The notes under the pieces: model-generated
Told to the model about the DNA's origin: nothing
What the model saw: only the letters and a program-made list of their open reading frames with translations
Databases searched by the model: none
Program-made: the position numbers and the translations under genes
DNA from: Loripinus fragilis
Taxonomy: Eukaryota; Mollusca; Bivalvia; Lucinida; Lucinidae
DNA: 64,000 nt
Direction of reading: 5' to 3'
Assembly (NCBI GenBank): GCA_964019695.1
Contig: OZ026531.1
Location: forward strand, 6,829,701 to 6,893,700
Shown here: in pieces, positions 12,341-24,185 of the stretch
Layout of the letters: every line of letters starts with the position of its first letter
How positions within the stretch are numbered: position 1 is the first letter of the stretch

Positions 12341-12882
12341 TTGGTTACTGTAAAGGCGGCACCTCATGAATGCGTAATTAGGACTTGTCAACCTTAGACA
12401 TAGATAAAAGCTGAAAATGAGGCATGGTTTAATTCAAAAGTAACTGTATCATCTTGCGCCATTAAATCAGTATAGACGCAAAACACATTATTTAGTCCTT
12501 AAAACGCCAGCAAAATAACTGCATCTGAAAATGTCTATTTAACATAAGGATAGAGGCAAACATTGTGGACCCAGATCAGACTGCTCCAGACTGCTCCTAT
12601 AGGAGCAGTCTGATCTGGGTCCACACTGTTTGTCTATGAGGCTTCATATATAATATAATGGACGACAAAAACATACATTTTGCGATCATGCGCTTAAGGG
12701 TTTATAAATATGAGTTCAGTGTATATACGGTTAGGATTTTCATGAAATGCACGCACGTTTGTGCGGCCCAAGCAACTAAATTGTACCTCACCAAATAATA
12801 AATAGAACCTGATTTCCCTCGTTTAGCAGATGGACCCAGATATGAATATCAAAGTTACCGCCTTTACAGTAAGCGAAAAGTC
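12341..12882 (+). mobile_element. MITE family A, copy 3
   Basis: Inserted in the SOCS-box pseudogene. The left end is decayed (TTGGTTACTGTAAAGGCGG); the right end is intact (complement of GACTTTTCGC). The internal hairpin carries a small extra duplication (ATCAGACTGCTCCAGACTGC). Confidence 0.85.
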
Positions 12883-13969
12883 TATTAATATTCAAAACTG
12901 TCTATTAAAGACATATGCGGCTATTTCCGGGGCAATGCGCACCTTTCCCGCGTCTGCAAACGGGGAAAGTTGTCTGGGTCTTGTCTTTCGACCCTTAACG
13001 GATTCGGATCAACACAGCTACTGATATTCTTATGTCATCTCGGTGTTCCGACATTTTCTTCACAAAATAACTAATTAAAGTGTGTTCGAAATATCTATTA
13101 ACATCTTTTCAGAACTGATCGTCTCAGCACTAAAGACAGATAAATGTAGCTCAGCCGAAATCAAACGACGTACACAATAAACCTGGTTACGAATACGATA
13201 GTGGCCGAGTCTGTACTATTTGTATGGTTATTTCGAGCGGCGCACGACCTGACCTCGTGGCCTAGTGGTTAGCGTGTCTGGCTACAAAGCCAGAGGACCA
13301 GGATCGATTCCCGGATGCGCACATATTTTCAGTGTTTTTTTTCTTTCTTTTTTAACATTATAATGCTAAATTACTTCATATACTAGTAAAATGGCATCAT
13401 CAAAACGACCGAAATGGTCATCCCCGAACTTTTTATATTGAATTACGCATGAAACCTATGGGGGTGGGGTTAAATTTGGCCCTCTAGAAAGAGAATTAGT
13501 TCGGTGACCCCAGATTTTTATTCCTTTTTCTGAAAGGCATTATAATAGTCCATGGATTAAAAATAAATTTTCAAGATTTTCAATATCAGATTTTTAATAC
13601 ATGATTTATTCTAAAAACAAATTCCATTTTTCGACGAATTGCCAAAATATAATCATGCAGTATCTTGTCACAGCATGGGATAACAAGTAAACATGCACAT
13701 TTTCTTAAAAGTTTGAGTTCATGGGCAGTAATTTAAGTTAAGAGAAAGAAGCTGGCTGAAGATGACAACCGTTTTAGCTCGATAATTAGGACTAGTGTTA
13801 TTATTTTATATTTCAAGAAAATTGGTCAAATGCTGTAAACTTCAATATGATATTCAAAAAAATAAGCACGGTGACATATCCTTTTTATTACATAAATGGA
13901 TAGCCCATGCATAAAACAAACTGTATGCAAAGTATTGAAAATATTTCAATATGGGAAGTATTTAGTAGC
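12883..13969. other. non-homologous insertion inside the pseudogene
   Basis: About 1.1 kb with no match to the intact paralogue and no coding pattern. It includes the tRNA-like segment at 13.25 kb followed by a T-rich stretch, so part of it may be a SINE or another pol III-derived insertion. Confidence 0.45.
13246..13318 (+). repeat. tRNA-like SINE head or tRNA pseudogene
   Basis: An A-box-like TGGCCTAGTGG, an anticodon-arm hairpin TCTGGCTACAAAGCCAGA, and a B-box-like GGATCGATTCC are correctly ordered and spaced. The anticodon loop would have 8 bases, the T stem has a mismatch, and the acceptor strands do not pair, so I do not call a working tRNA. Confidence 0.55.
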
Positions 13970-14842
13970 ATATGTCCTTAAAAAGCCCAGGTTGGTACGA
14001 CTATGACAATATATATTATTTGTGGAAAGCTTGTGAGTTCGCTATCATTTATGACCAGCCCAAAGTGTTAAAAAACTTCTAAAAAATCTACAAATCATCT
14101 TTGGAGAAAAGGATAAATTGAAATGCCAGTTGAGTAAACTAGCCTTTGTATTAAAGCGTAACAATTGCCAAGTTATCATGAAGAAATGCAATTTCCCAGT
14201 ACGTTTAACTGTACCAGCATCTAACTGTGTGAAACAGTTGATAAAACTTTTAGATATTTAACATATAAGAGAAGAAGTAATCGAATCCTTACAGACGTCT
14301 TTGTAAAAAGTACCATCCTTACAAGGGCTTGCTCGAAAGACACTGGGACACGTTCTGAATACACAGGGAGCCTTGTTCACTATTATATTTATAAGTGTAT
14401 GGAGAATGCGACTTTGGGGTTTTTATACCGTGAATATGTGATGCAGAAGTTTGATTACGATTACTGCTATGTGTTAAAACACTTATTAGTTTAGATCCTA
14501 ACAGCATAAATCACGAGGATTCATTTGGGCATACTCCATTGACATATTTACAAACAGAAAAACCCATCACATGCCAGTTATTAGACAAGCTGTAGAGGTA
14601 ATCCTATTTGAAAACCCTGACCTACGATCAGACGTGTGCCCAGAAAGATCTCCTATGATACTAGCCCTAGCTCTTGACAAATATATGGCAAAAAGAGAGA
14701 TAGAGGATACAATACCAGTTTTAAAAGGAGGCTTTGTGGCAGATGCACGCAAGTATGGACTTTTTGGTCATCATAGTTCACATGACTTTTGTTTGAATTT
14801 CTTTGTTCCTTTACTAATGGAATCTGGATGTTCTGTATCTAA

Positions 14843-15304
14843 GGCCGGAATTTTTTTTATTAGTTGATTTACGGGAATTTGTTTTCACATCTAGGGTCGG
14901 GGGAAAGAAAAAAATAAATAAAAAAGCTCTGAAAATGACCAGTTAACTGGTCATTTTCAGAGCGTTTTTTTTTTCATTTTCAGAGCTTTTTTTTTATTTT
15001 TTTTTATTAATATATCCAGAAAAACAGTAAAACTAGTATGGTAAACCAACAGTCTGTATTAAATCTTTAAATATTTCATCATTTTCCTAAAAATCTGGAC
15101 AGGACAATCACTTTTACAGTTTCACTCTCAAAAATACATAGACAGAACCTCAAAAATATATTATTTTTTTTCAACAAAACCAATAATATTTAGAGTCGGC
15201 GGATAAAATAATTCTTTTTTTTGAAATTAAATTTTATTTTTTTCCTACTTTCCGGAAAATTACAGTAGGAGGGTTCGTAAATCAACTTATAAAAAATTCT
15301 GGCC
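14843..15304. mobile_element. MITE family B, copy 2 (Harbinger-like)
   Basis: 462 bases from GGCCGGAA to TTCTGGCC, flanked by TAA on both sides (14840-14842 and 15305-15307). Removing the element and one TAA restores the reading frame of the host pseudogene (Ser-Lys-Arg-Ala-Thr), which supports the 3-base target duplication. It contains a palindrome at AATGACCAGTTAACTGGTCA. Confidence 0.9.
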
Positions 15305-15587
15305 TAAAAGAGCTACTGGTAGACTGGAAGCAAACCTTAAATTATTACCACATGAAGAACAAGAGTATATTCTAGAGTTCTTAAGTACGCCAAGGCCATT
15401 GAAGCTTTGCTGTCGTGATATATTAAGGAAAACGTACAAAGGAAAACAGATTCATAAATTTGTGTTGGAAACAGAAATGCCAGATAGACTAAAAGAATAT
15501 ATCCTGCTGCAGACATTCCTGAAGTGTATTCCTGAAGACAGGATATCTAGATGTACAATACCTTTACCTAAGTTCATGTCCCCCTAA

Positions 15588-15910
15588 TTCTACTGACAAT
15601 GAACAATAAAAAAAATTCTCAGCAATAAAACCACTCTAACAGGATTTCTAGACGTGCAACACATAACTGTCATAAAAAGAAAAGAAATACTGTAAACTTT
15701 ATGAGCTCTTACAAATCTGAGGTGTATTCCTGAAGCATGGATATCAAAATGTGCAACGCTTAACTTTTACAAAAATGTAGATGGTAAAAGTTAAGGCTCT
15801 AACAAAGCTGAAGTGTATTTCTGAAGCCAGGATATCTTGATGTGCAGCACTTAACTATTATAAAAAGAAGATGTAGATGGTTAAAGTTTAGGCTCTTTCA
15901 TAGCTGAAGT
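15588..15910 (+). repeat. decayed echoes of the SOCS gene's last codons
   Basis: Downstream of the stop, the sequence GTGTATTCCTGAAG followed by GGATATC and TGTGCAAC-like words recurs at about 15721 and 15811, echoing the coding end at 15521. The same arrangement follows the fragment at 26.6 kb. It probably reflects old tandem duplication of the gene's 3' end. Confidence 0.55.
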
Positions 15911-16969
15911 ATTAGACTTGAAGCTAAAAAAGGCCCTGCTCCCCGCTAGGGAATTTCACAGACATACCCTATCTTAAAGGGCAATCTAAGCTGCATCCAA
16001 TAAGAGATTTTTGCACTCTGTACACCAGGGTGTTAGCCTGTAACAACCTGTTACATATGTTACTATAACACATTAAGAAAAAAAGTAAAATGAATGTAGA
16101 AGACGTAAAAGTAACTAATTATTCAAATTACTCATGTAGTCTGCCAGCTCAAGGCCTAAGCTACATAAAAGAAGCATTTTGAACAAATTTACAGCTTCCA
16201 ATGGTGTAATATGCGAAACATAGTTTAAATTTCCCTTTGGAAATTGTTATTGTGACTAACATCATTTACTTTTATAGCTGATCTGTGCATTTTTCAAAAT
16301 GTTTTGATCTTGGTTTACTAACATTCTCATTTGACTAATATAAAAAAAACAATGTAAACTTTTCTATCTTAAATATGTAGTCTGAAATAAGTTGTTAAAC
16401 AATCCTACACCCATATCTAAGTAACCAATTTTGAAATCTATTATAAAGAAGAAAAAATATATAAAATATTTGCCCCTGGTGGATATCTTACTTTTTTCGG
16501 ACTTTCTTGCTAATATAGATTTGCAAGTTTGACACCAGGATAAGAGCACTTATTAAAGGCTGTAACATATGTTACATGGCATAATAAATGAGCAAGGGAA
16601 TTGTCTTGATGTAAGAGATAATATTTCAGAAAAAAACGAATATTTTTCTCATGTTTTCCTATAAATCTCTAGCCTCTGGTGCCTAAACCATTTCCTTCAT
16701 GAATATCCATGCTAAGCTCCACCCACTATGGATAATTATATAAATAAACTTTCATGTTTGTACATAGAACAAAGAAATTACTTGTCAGGTCCACTAGTTT
16801 TGGATCATATCTAATCATATTTCCATAAGCAAACAGAGTAGACCCTGATATGGATCGCTCTGTTATCAAACGCGCGTTAAAATGCGTCTCTATGAGGTAA
16901 AGGGTTAATTAATCATAGAAATTAAAGTCATAGATAATAGGCCCCATGGCCTTGTGTTACAGATGTTAT

Positions 16970-17304
16970 AAATAGAGGATCTTACATGGGTGATCATGTT
17001 TTATTTAATTTATTAAACAATTTGAGAAAAAAGAGATAAAATGCGAGGTTTGCCGAGCATTTTATCTCTTTTTGCAACGAGTTTGATAAATTCAATAATA
17101 AGGCAGCCCTAATGTTAGATTCTATTTATCATATGACATCCTTTGAAATCTCATTTCTGACGTAAAAACGTCATAATTTTGTCATTATGTACGCAATGTT
17201 GTTATGGACATCATTACGTTTCCCGAAAATCTGTAAACCACTAGTGGTTTTTCGATTTTATTGCATGGCGTTATTTCACTCCCAGACGCGACGTCATATG
17301 ATAA
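16970..17304 (+). mobile_element. MITE family C, copy 1
   Basis: Full-length copy: foldback module with apex GAGGTTTGCCGAG near 17045, then the second module containing CACTAGTGG and ending in GACGTCATATGATAAA. No working protein is inferred. Confidence 0.9.
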
Positions 17305-18054
17305 ACATTTTTTCGCATATGTCCTAATGCAAATACTATTAACATATATAGAGGTACAAATAGAAAATAATAGTTTCATATTTAAATGAGACAATTTAAT
17401 AAATGTTCCTGTTAAAATGTAAAAATTTCAAAACTAATCTTGATTCAAGTCAACCTCACATACAATGTCTATCATTGAGTCTGCGGCAAAATAGTCGTCT
17501 GTAACATCATAACCAGTAGAATCATTGCATAGTATTATGGCTGCAAGCTGAGTTAAGTCCTGTTCCATCCCACCCCCTTGGCAATTGTGAAGACATATCC
17601 TATCGTAAAAAACAATTCAAGCTGCGTCAAATAAGAGATGTTTGTACTCTGTAAGCCAGGGAATTACGTTTACTACTGGTTCATTTGTTGTTGTCAATAC
17701 CTGGAAGCAGACCTCAAGATGATGTAAAACCTTTGCTTTCTCAGTTTTTGCAGGCATGTCATCAGCTGTTGCATGCTAAAAAGGGAACTGGACTATGGGT
17801 GGAATACGATAACCAGTAGGTCTATATTGTGCACAATGGATGAATTATACAGAGTTGATAAGGCTGTCCCATTTCATGAGCTGTTGAAAAGGCTGAAATT
17901 AAAAAAACACTTGCCTCTGACGATGTAATCATAAAGGATAATGTCAATACCCTTACTCATTTATTATGTCAAGTTACATATGTTACACCCTTTAATAAGC
18001 GCTCTGATCTTAGAAACTTAGTGATTCATTGAAGTGAAAGGGTCACCTGCTGGG

Positions 18055-18170
18055 AAAGGGCTGACCTCTTGGCTCTCGTTTGTGGTGTCTTCTGTGAGTT
18101 TGTCACTTTCCCATTGGTATCCTGGGTCAGGTGTGGTACTTGATTGTATCGATTCCTGATCTTTGCACCT
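18055..18170 (-). repeat. SINE-like repeat J, copy 2
   Basis: Reversed relative to the copy at 7.93 kb. It contains CCTGGGTCAGGTGTGGTACT and the complement of GATCAGGAATCGATA. Confidence 0.7.
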
Positions 18171-19484
18171 TACTTACTCTGTTCATCCCACATTGCTTTA
18201 CATGCTGAGATAAATCAAGCTCATTCGTCTGACGGGGAAGAATTACCTCTTTTTCATCACTTCAGAAGTAAAGACTTCATAGAAGTTTTTGAATGCTTGG
18301 GGAAAGATAATAAGTGTTATGAGACATTATTAGGTGAAAATGTGTTTGTTGCATGTACGGAAAGGCAACCTATATCAAAGTAAACCAGCTCAGATATGAG
18401 TCTTTTTCACAGAAATATCAAGGTACATCAGGCTAGGTACTCAATGCTTTTGATATAATCTTTTTCCTCCTTGTATAGCTAAATAGTATTTCTCCTACTT
18501 GCAGAGTATCACTGGGAATGCATGTTCAAAGAGCCAATTATTGGGCATTCATATCAGTTTTCGAATGTGCCAAGCCATGAAAGGCATAGTTGGAAAGTTG
18601 ATGATGATGGCTCATGGATTTTGAGTGGACTGGTGGTAAAATTGTACAACAGGAATTGATTGAAATACTGTGTGATGAATCTACTGGTTGCAAGGAGGCG
18701 GGTGATAATGATGAGTTCCACAGAAGCAGACACAAACGTTTAATATCAGTGCTACTTGGATGAGATATTTAGCATTATATGCATAGTATTAGGAAATGTG
18801 TCAAAAAGGTAATTGATAACATCTGTAACAACAGGCCATGGGCTTGGTAATCAGAAATGAATATAATTTCTAATGTTTTGGAACCAAAGACCAGCGATTA
18901 ATAAGTACACATGTGAAATATATTGATTCTTTCTGAAATATCATCTATTACACCAGACATTGGCCTTGCTCATTGATTACATTATGTTATATATGTTAAT
19001 TAGATAAATGTCCTGATCTTAGAAACTTGGTGACAGTTTGGATATATATGAGCAAGAAAGTCTAAGAAAATGTAAAATATCCACAAGCTGCAATTGTTTT
19101 CACATGTGTTTTACTTAAACGGTAACACCTAAATTTGCTCCTCAGTAATACTGGGGATAGGGCATATATCAGCTCATTTTAGGCAATATATTTAATATAA
19201 AAAAGCAAACTTTGTTTTTTGTATTAGTCAATTGAGTTTGGTAGTAAAAATTAATCTAAAACGGCTTGAAAACTACACAGAGCAGTTGTTAAACTAAATG
19301 CCGATAGCCACAATTACCACTTTTAAATTATTATTGAATTCATGTAGCGCACATAACACCATAGGAAGCTGTATTAATATTAAACAGCTTTCATATATAG
19401 TAAAGGCATCCAGTATGCAGACTCTATTAGAATGTCAACTGATTAGATATTTTAATGTCTTCTTTCTGTAGCTCAAACTTTATA

Positions 19485-19927
19485 GTAGATTTTATTTTCT
19501 TGTCCTTTGGGATCATGGGTTTCATTGTGGAACTTTGAAACTATTAGAGGGTCACTGATGAAGTCTAAATGGCAGAAACTAGCTAGTCTGGCCAAGGAAA
19601 TATGCACACTCTAGTTTCAGTTCTTTGGTGCAATCTTTGCTTCCAAATGATACCCTTTTAAGAACATATTTGACTTCACTACAGCTGGTGACTGGGACTG
19701 TGTGGCGGCGGTAGAACGTCTCCCTGCCCTTCACTACAGTGTAGATTTTATTTTCTTGTCTTTTGGGATCATGGGTTTCATTGTGGAACTTTAAAACTAT
19801 TAGAGGGTCACTGATGAAGCCTAAATGGCAGAAACTAGCTAGTCTGGCCCAGGAAATATGCACACTCTAGTTTCAGTTCTTTGGTGCAATCTTTGCTTCC
19901 AAAGGATACCCTTTTAAGAACATATTT
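19485..19927. repeat. direct duplication, period 256
   Basis: Positions 19485-19671 and 19741-19927 are nearly identical (187 bases each), separated by about 69 unique bases. Both repeats carry GTAGATTTTATTTTCTTG at the start and ACCCTTTTAAGAACATATTT at the end. The minus strand reads a short open frame (CTKELKLECAYFLGQ) in both units, which may be transposon coding remains. Confidence 0.85.
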
Positions 19928-20297
19928 CAACCGTCGTATTCTTAAATTGATATAGTAACATATGCAACAAGTTGTTGCATGCTAACGCCTAGCTTACAAA
20001 GTGCAAACATCCCTTATTCGATGCACATTGAATTGTTATTTAAGATACAATATGTCTGCAGAATTCCAAAGTGGCTTAGGCTGCTGTCCGTTCTAAGGCG
20101 ATGGTCCTGTTGTTGTTGATTTGTTGTTTATCGTTGCTCCTATTGTTTGTCGGGGTTCTGCGCTTGGTCCTTGTTTTGTTATTCAGTACTTTGTACTTTG
20201 CAATCATCTTGATGGGGAAAAGATAGCTGGCTGCTTTGCGTTAACTGTCTTCTTGGTGTCTTGTGACAGTCAGTGTTCTGTGGCTCTTCCTCACGGT

Positions 20298-21040
20298 ACC
20301 TGCTGCATTTCATTTTCCGGGATGGATATCTTGTGAAAGTTTTGGGGGAGGGTAGTTTTGTATTTTCTTCAAATTCTGTCTGTATGGCAAAAATGGTTTG
20401 ATTTTTAAGCCTGATACAATAATAATAAATCACCAATTAGAATTAAGCGGGACAAGGGTTAAGTATCTGGATCATGAGAAAAGGGCATACAAACATGAGA
20501 TTTGGATTTATCGCATATCCGAAAAGCCTCTAATAATCGCTTATTCTGGCGTGTCCAGAGCGACTAGGTGTCTAAAAGTTGTTTGGAGTCTTCTTCAACT
20601 TGCATTCTTTGCTTATGCGAGAAGCGAAAACCCTGGCGAGGTCATGCGTACATGCAGGCTCGTCGGAGCCTTCGCCACACACAGATGTAGTAAGAACCAT
20701 CATCTCGTGTGCTGACCAATTTATAGTATTAATTTTTCATTGCGGACCATTATTTATTTTCTTATTCAGTATTATAATTTGAATAATTAAAATTTCCAAA
20801 CATTGTCAAAGCGCATATTTCTAGACTAGTCAGTCTCCTTGTTATCCAAATTAATTCGAGATGTCTTTTTCTCACAATGGGCTCAAAACTACTACAGGTA
20901 TATACAGGAATACAGCTGTAAAGCGTTTCACAGGTGAATAAACAAACTCTGTCTTACCGATTTTTATACGGAAATGTCCACGGGTATGCCTTTGCTAAGA
21001 ACTGCCCAGTCTCTCTTAACTGGTCTGACTATATGTTATA
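20298..21040 (+). repeat. long dispersed repeat S, copy 1
   Basis: About 740 bases match 38.04-38.77 kb in reverse over nearly the whole length (end words CAGTCTCTCTTAACTGGTCT and CTGCATTTCATTTTC). The open frames in both copies are inside the repeat and differ by stops and indels. No protein is recognised. A K-family fragment overlaps its left side. Confidence 0.8.
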
Positions 21041-22376
21041 TTTTGATAATAGCTTGTTCGAGTAATTGACATAATTAGAGGGGTGGGTGGGGGGGGGGGG
21101 CGTAGCCCCCGAGTGGGATTTTGTCAATTATGAGTAGGGGAACCTAGGGTAATCTCGGACAGGTTTCCGCTTGGCTGGTTGTCAGGCTATCACACTCCAT
21201 TCCCAGGCGTCTGTGTGCTAATAATATATAATTGTATATGCAGCAGGGTACCAAACGCACAGTTACCGCTTGAGAATATACTGGTTTCGTGCCATAAACT
21301 ATTTATAAAGTAGTATAAAGTCAATATATATGCATATGGTCAAACTCGGACAGTGTTATGGCAACCTCAGACAATCGATGATTTTTAAAAAAATATTGAT
21401 AACTAAAGCAAAAACCTACAATTGAACAATGAATTTTGATTATTGTTTTGAGGAATTTGTATCATGTTGTATCATGGTTAAGATTTTTTCTTTGACCTTT
21501 TGATAGTATATTCAAATAAACAATGGCTTTCAAGTAACCGAATAGGCGGAGCTTAAAAATCAATTCAGTTGTATTGAGGCTGTACTCTAACTTGACAAGG
21601 TTTTCGTTAGCGCACCATGTCATCAAGTGAACAATATTAACCCTTTAAAACGCTATTAAAATGCATCTAAAATGCCATAATGCTTTTCTGGTGAATTTAT
21701 ATTTGTATATTTGCTTACATTATTGACTAATGCAATTGTAGATGCAAACAGTGTTAATCCAGATCAGCAGCAGTCTTTTCTGTGTCTTCACTGTTTGTCC
21801 TACAGGATTTTAAACATTTCCGCAGATGATAAAATGATAAGCGCTTTAATATTTCTGTGTTTCTGAGTCAGACAATAATAAAAACCTTTAGTGCTAAATT
21901 ATTATCTGACTCAAGCCCTGCTGCAAATATTGTGCTGACATTATTGACTTATGAATGTATGGAGGGCAAACGGAGTGGATCCAGATCAAGAGCAGTCTGA
22001 TTGGGTTCACACTATTTGCTTTTACTTACATCAGTCATATATGCAGCAGATGACATAAACAGATGACATTTTCAGATGAATATTTTTACAGTGTTTAAAA
22101 GACTAAATCTTCAGCAGGAAGTTGGCTGTAATAGATCTGTCAGTCTTTGTCAACTAACCGATAAGGTGGTCCAGTTAAATGAGTGGGGATCTTAAATGCT
22201 TGTTTTTGGTTGGCCATGATACAAAATATTTAGAAAATGGCTTGTACTCATAGTTGACATAAACCAACTCGGGGGGCTACGCCCGTCGGGTGTTTATGTC
22301 AATTACTCGTACAAGCCATTTTCTCAATATAACATACTATCAAAAGATCAAAGAAAAAAATCTTAACCATGATACA
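21031..22376. repeat. nested inverted repeats H
   Basis: The left arm, about 21031-21075 (with GAGTAATTGACATAA), pairs with about 22292-22336 (TTATGTCAATTACTC). The next segments also pair (GTAGCCCCCGAG near 21102 with CTCGGGGGGCTAC near 22268), and 21462-21505 pairs with 22334-22376 (ATCATGGTTAAGATTTTTTC). A G run lies at about 21082-21100. The layout suggests overlapping foldback elements. No gene. Confidence 0.65.
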
Positions 22377-22413
22377 ACTAGATGTACAACCCTTAATTAT
22401 AATGAAAAAGGAA

Positions 22414-22749
22414 TTATCATATGACGTCGCGTCTTGGAGCGAAATAACGCCATGCAATAAAATCTGTAAACCACTAGTGGTTTATCGATTTTCGGGAAAC
22501 GTTATTACGTCCATAGCAACGTTGCGTACATAATGACAAAATTATAACGTTTTTTACGCCAGAAATGAGATTTCAAAGTATTTGTCATATGATAAATAGA
22601 ATCTAACATTCGTGCTCTTGTATTATTGAATTTATTAAACTCGTTGCGAAAAAGAGATAAAATGCTCGGCAAGCCTCGCATTTTATCTCTTTTCCCCAAC
22701 TCGTTTAATAAATTCAATAAAACATGAACACTCATGTAAGATCCTCTAT
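22414..22749 (-). mobile_element. MITE family C, copy 2
   Basis: Full-length reversed copy. The apex reads CTCGGCAAGCCTC near 22666. It starts with ATCATATGACGTC and ends with AAGATCCTCTAT. Confidence 0.9.
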
Positions 22750-22784
22750 GTAAAATAATTTAAAATATTATGAAAAGAAAAGAA

Positions 22785-22925
22785 AAATCAAGTGAGTATG
22801 TTCAGGAAATGTCACAATCACAGACTACAGACCAATCCACGGCACATGACGGAGAGACACCAACTAGACAGACAGAATACAACGAAAGTAAAGCAACAAG
22901 CTCTGTCTTCCTCAGTAAGCTAATT
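22785..22925 (+). repeat. dispersed repeat K, copy 2
   Basis: Contains AAGTGAGTATG, CAGGAAATGTCACAATCACA and CACGGCACATGA. Related copies lie near 4.09, 46.07 and 48.46 kb. It sits between two family C copies. Confidence 0.65.
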
Positions 22926-23007
22926 GCTTAAATAGATAGAACACCAAGAACCACATTACAAAACAATTTTCCAACAAAAAAACCTTCATACCCAACTGAA
23001 GCAACAA

Positions 23008-23346
23008 TAAATAAAGGATCTTACATGAGTGATCCTGTTTTATTGAATTTATTAAACGAGTTGGGGAAAAGAGATAAAATGCGAGGCTTGCCGAGCATTT
23101 TATCTCTTTTTCGCAATATGTTTAATAAATTAAATAATACAAGAGCACGAATGTTAGATTCTATTTATCATATGACAAATACTTTGAAATCTCATTTCTG
23201 GCGTAACAACGTTATACGTTTGTCATTATGTGCGCAACGTTGTTATGGACGTCATATTGTTTCCCGTAAATCTATAAACCACTAGTGGTTTATCGATTTT
23301 ATTGCATGGCGTTATTTCACTCCCAAACGCGACGTCATATGATAAA
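23008..23346 (+). mobile_element. MITE family C, copy 3 (first of a tandem pair)
   Basis: Full copy with apex GAGGCTTGCCGAG at about 23085. Its terminal GATAAATA is shared with the start of copy 4, so the two are joined head to tail. Confidence 0.9.
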
Positions 23347-23653
23347 TAGAGGATCTTACATGAGTACTCCTGTTTTCTTGAATTTATTAAACAAGGTGGG
23401 GAAAAGAGATATTTTATCGCCTTTTCGCAACGAGTTTAATAAATTCAATAATACAGGAGCACGAATGTAAGATTCTGTTTATCATTTGACATTAAAACTA
23501 TTTTTAAATCCCATTTTTTTGGGGTGGGAACGTTAGGGTTTTGACATATGCGTGACGTTAAAATCGTCATTCAATAACGTTTCCCGAAAATCTGTAAACC
23601 ACTAGTGGTGTATCGATTTTAATGCATGGCGTTATTTCACTCCCAGGCGTGAC
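23342..23653 (+). mobile_element. MITE family C, copy 4 (second of a tandem pair)
   Basis: Follows copy 3 directly. The apex is deleted: the sequence goes from AAAAGAGATA to TTTTATCGCC without the GAGGCTTGCC core, and the second module is more diverged. Confidence 0.85.
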
Positions 23654-24185
23654 GAAGAGCTTCTCAAAAACATTAAAAAAAACTCATGTTTTTCATCGTC
23701 CAGTGCAAGCTTAAAATATTAATTTCAATTCTATATTATCAATCAAATTTACTTAATTATCTTCCACCCAATTCTGTCAGTTATCCTTACAAAAAGAAAT
23801 ATTTCATTTGTAACGGAGGTGTTGGAACAGCCAGCGAGGGAAACTCTGGACATAACGTCGTGGCGATACGTGAACGACGTCACGCAAATGTGGATAAACA
23901 AACAAAGTTATTGGCTGACGTTGACGTTACTCCGCCTAGAGGCGCGGTCTAAATCACATGACATTTCAATGTTTTGCGTTGAGAAATGCAAGCAGTCAGA
24001 AATGTTGGTTTCATCTAAGGCAACTACACTGAGATTGTAAATATATGATAAACAATGGTTAAACAACAACAGAATCACCACCTCAGAACGAACAGCAGCC
24101 TATGCCAAAGGAGGCTTTAATACTGGCTAAATATACTTAACTACTAAAGAAACTTGACACTTACTGTGTGTCATTTTTTTTTTTT
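23654..24185. other. non-genic gap
   Basis: Two overlapping open frames exist around 23.7-24.0 kb, but I recognise no protein and see no splice context. Nothing else supported. Confidence 0.4.

Larger units (their letters stand above)
11689..15587 (+). pseudogene. ankyrin-like/SOCS-box gene, broken by insertions
   Basis: A decayed paralogue of the intact minus-strand gene at 28.5-30.3 kb. It starts MEVSKVFRNLVTN, matching the start of the intact gene. It keeps the Cys-rich CLCTCGYEHEYL block, then has a deletion and frameshift at about 11935, then NIAAAVGT and SSLFSLGPYETAI in another frame. A further shift precedes 12148. Homology stops near 12335 (CKHNIIGI), is interrupted to about 13970 (family A plus other DNA), and resumes as WKACEFAIIYDQPKVLKN, followed by stops. 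Family B is inserted at 14843 within codons for Ser-Lys. The end, 15305-15587, encodes a complete SOCS box and the tail PKFMSP. It cannot make the full protein, although segments are open. Confidence 0.9.
15911..20090. mobile_element. decayed large element with inverted flanks (tentative)
   Basis: About 15945-16055 and the complement of about 19945-20080 are related (shared features: AATAAG(A/G)GAT, TTTGCACTxTGTA, GTTAGC and ACATATGTTACTAT). A third, direct relative lies at about 17590-17680. Three blocks with TTACATATGTTAC and a CTTTAATAAG-like stretch occur near 16.5, 17.97 and 18.98 kb. Between them, 17.7-18.8 kb has coding-like but broken text in several frames, such as CTMDELYRVDKAVPFHELLK and HERHSWKVDDDGSW. 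I infer a dead transposon with nested insertions, but I do not recognise its protein. Confidence 0.4.

Noticed and set aside
13246..13318. Functional tRNA gene
   Set aside because: Acceptor strands do not pair, the anticodon loop has 8 bases, and it lies in an insertion inside a pseudogene.
18144..18383. 79-codon plus-strand frame with an N-terminal hydrophobic stretch as a secreted protein
   Set aside because: The hydrophobic start lies in the J-family SINE-like repeat, so the apparent signal peptide is accidental.
23025..23285. Conserved 70-85 codon open frame in several family C copies (also 22505-22735 and 44913-45119)
   Set aside because: It runs through the hairpin and is open in only some copies; others have stops or lack the apex. 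Shared descent of a short repeat explains it.
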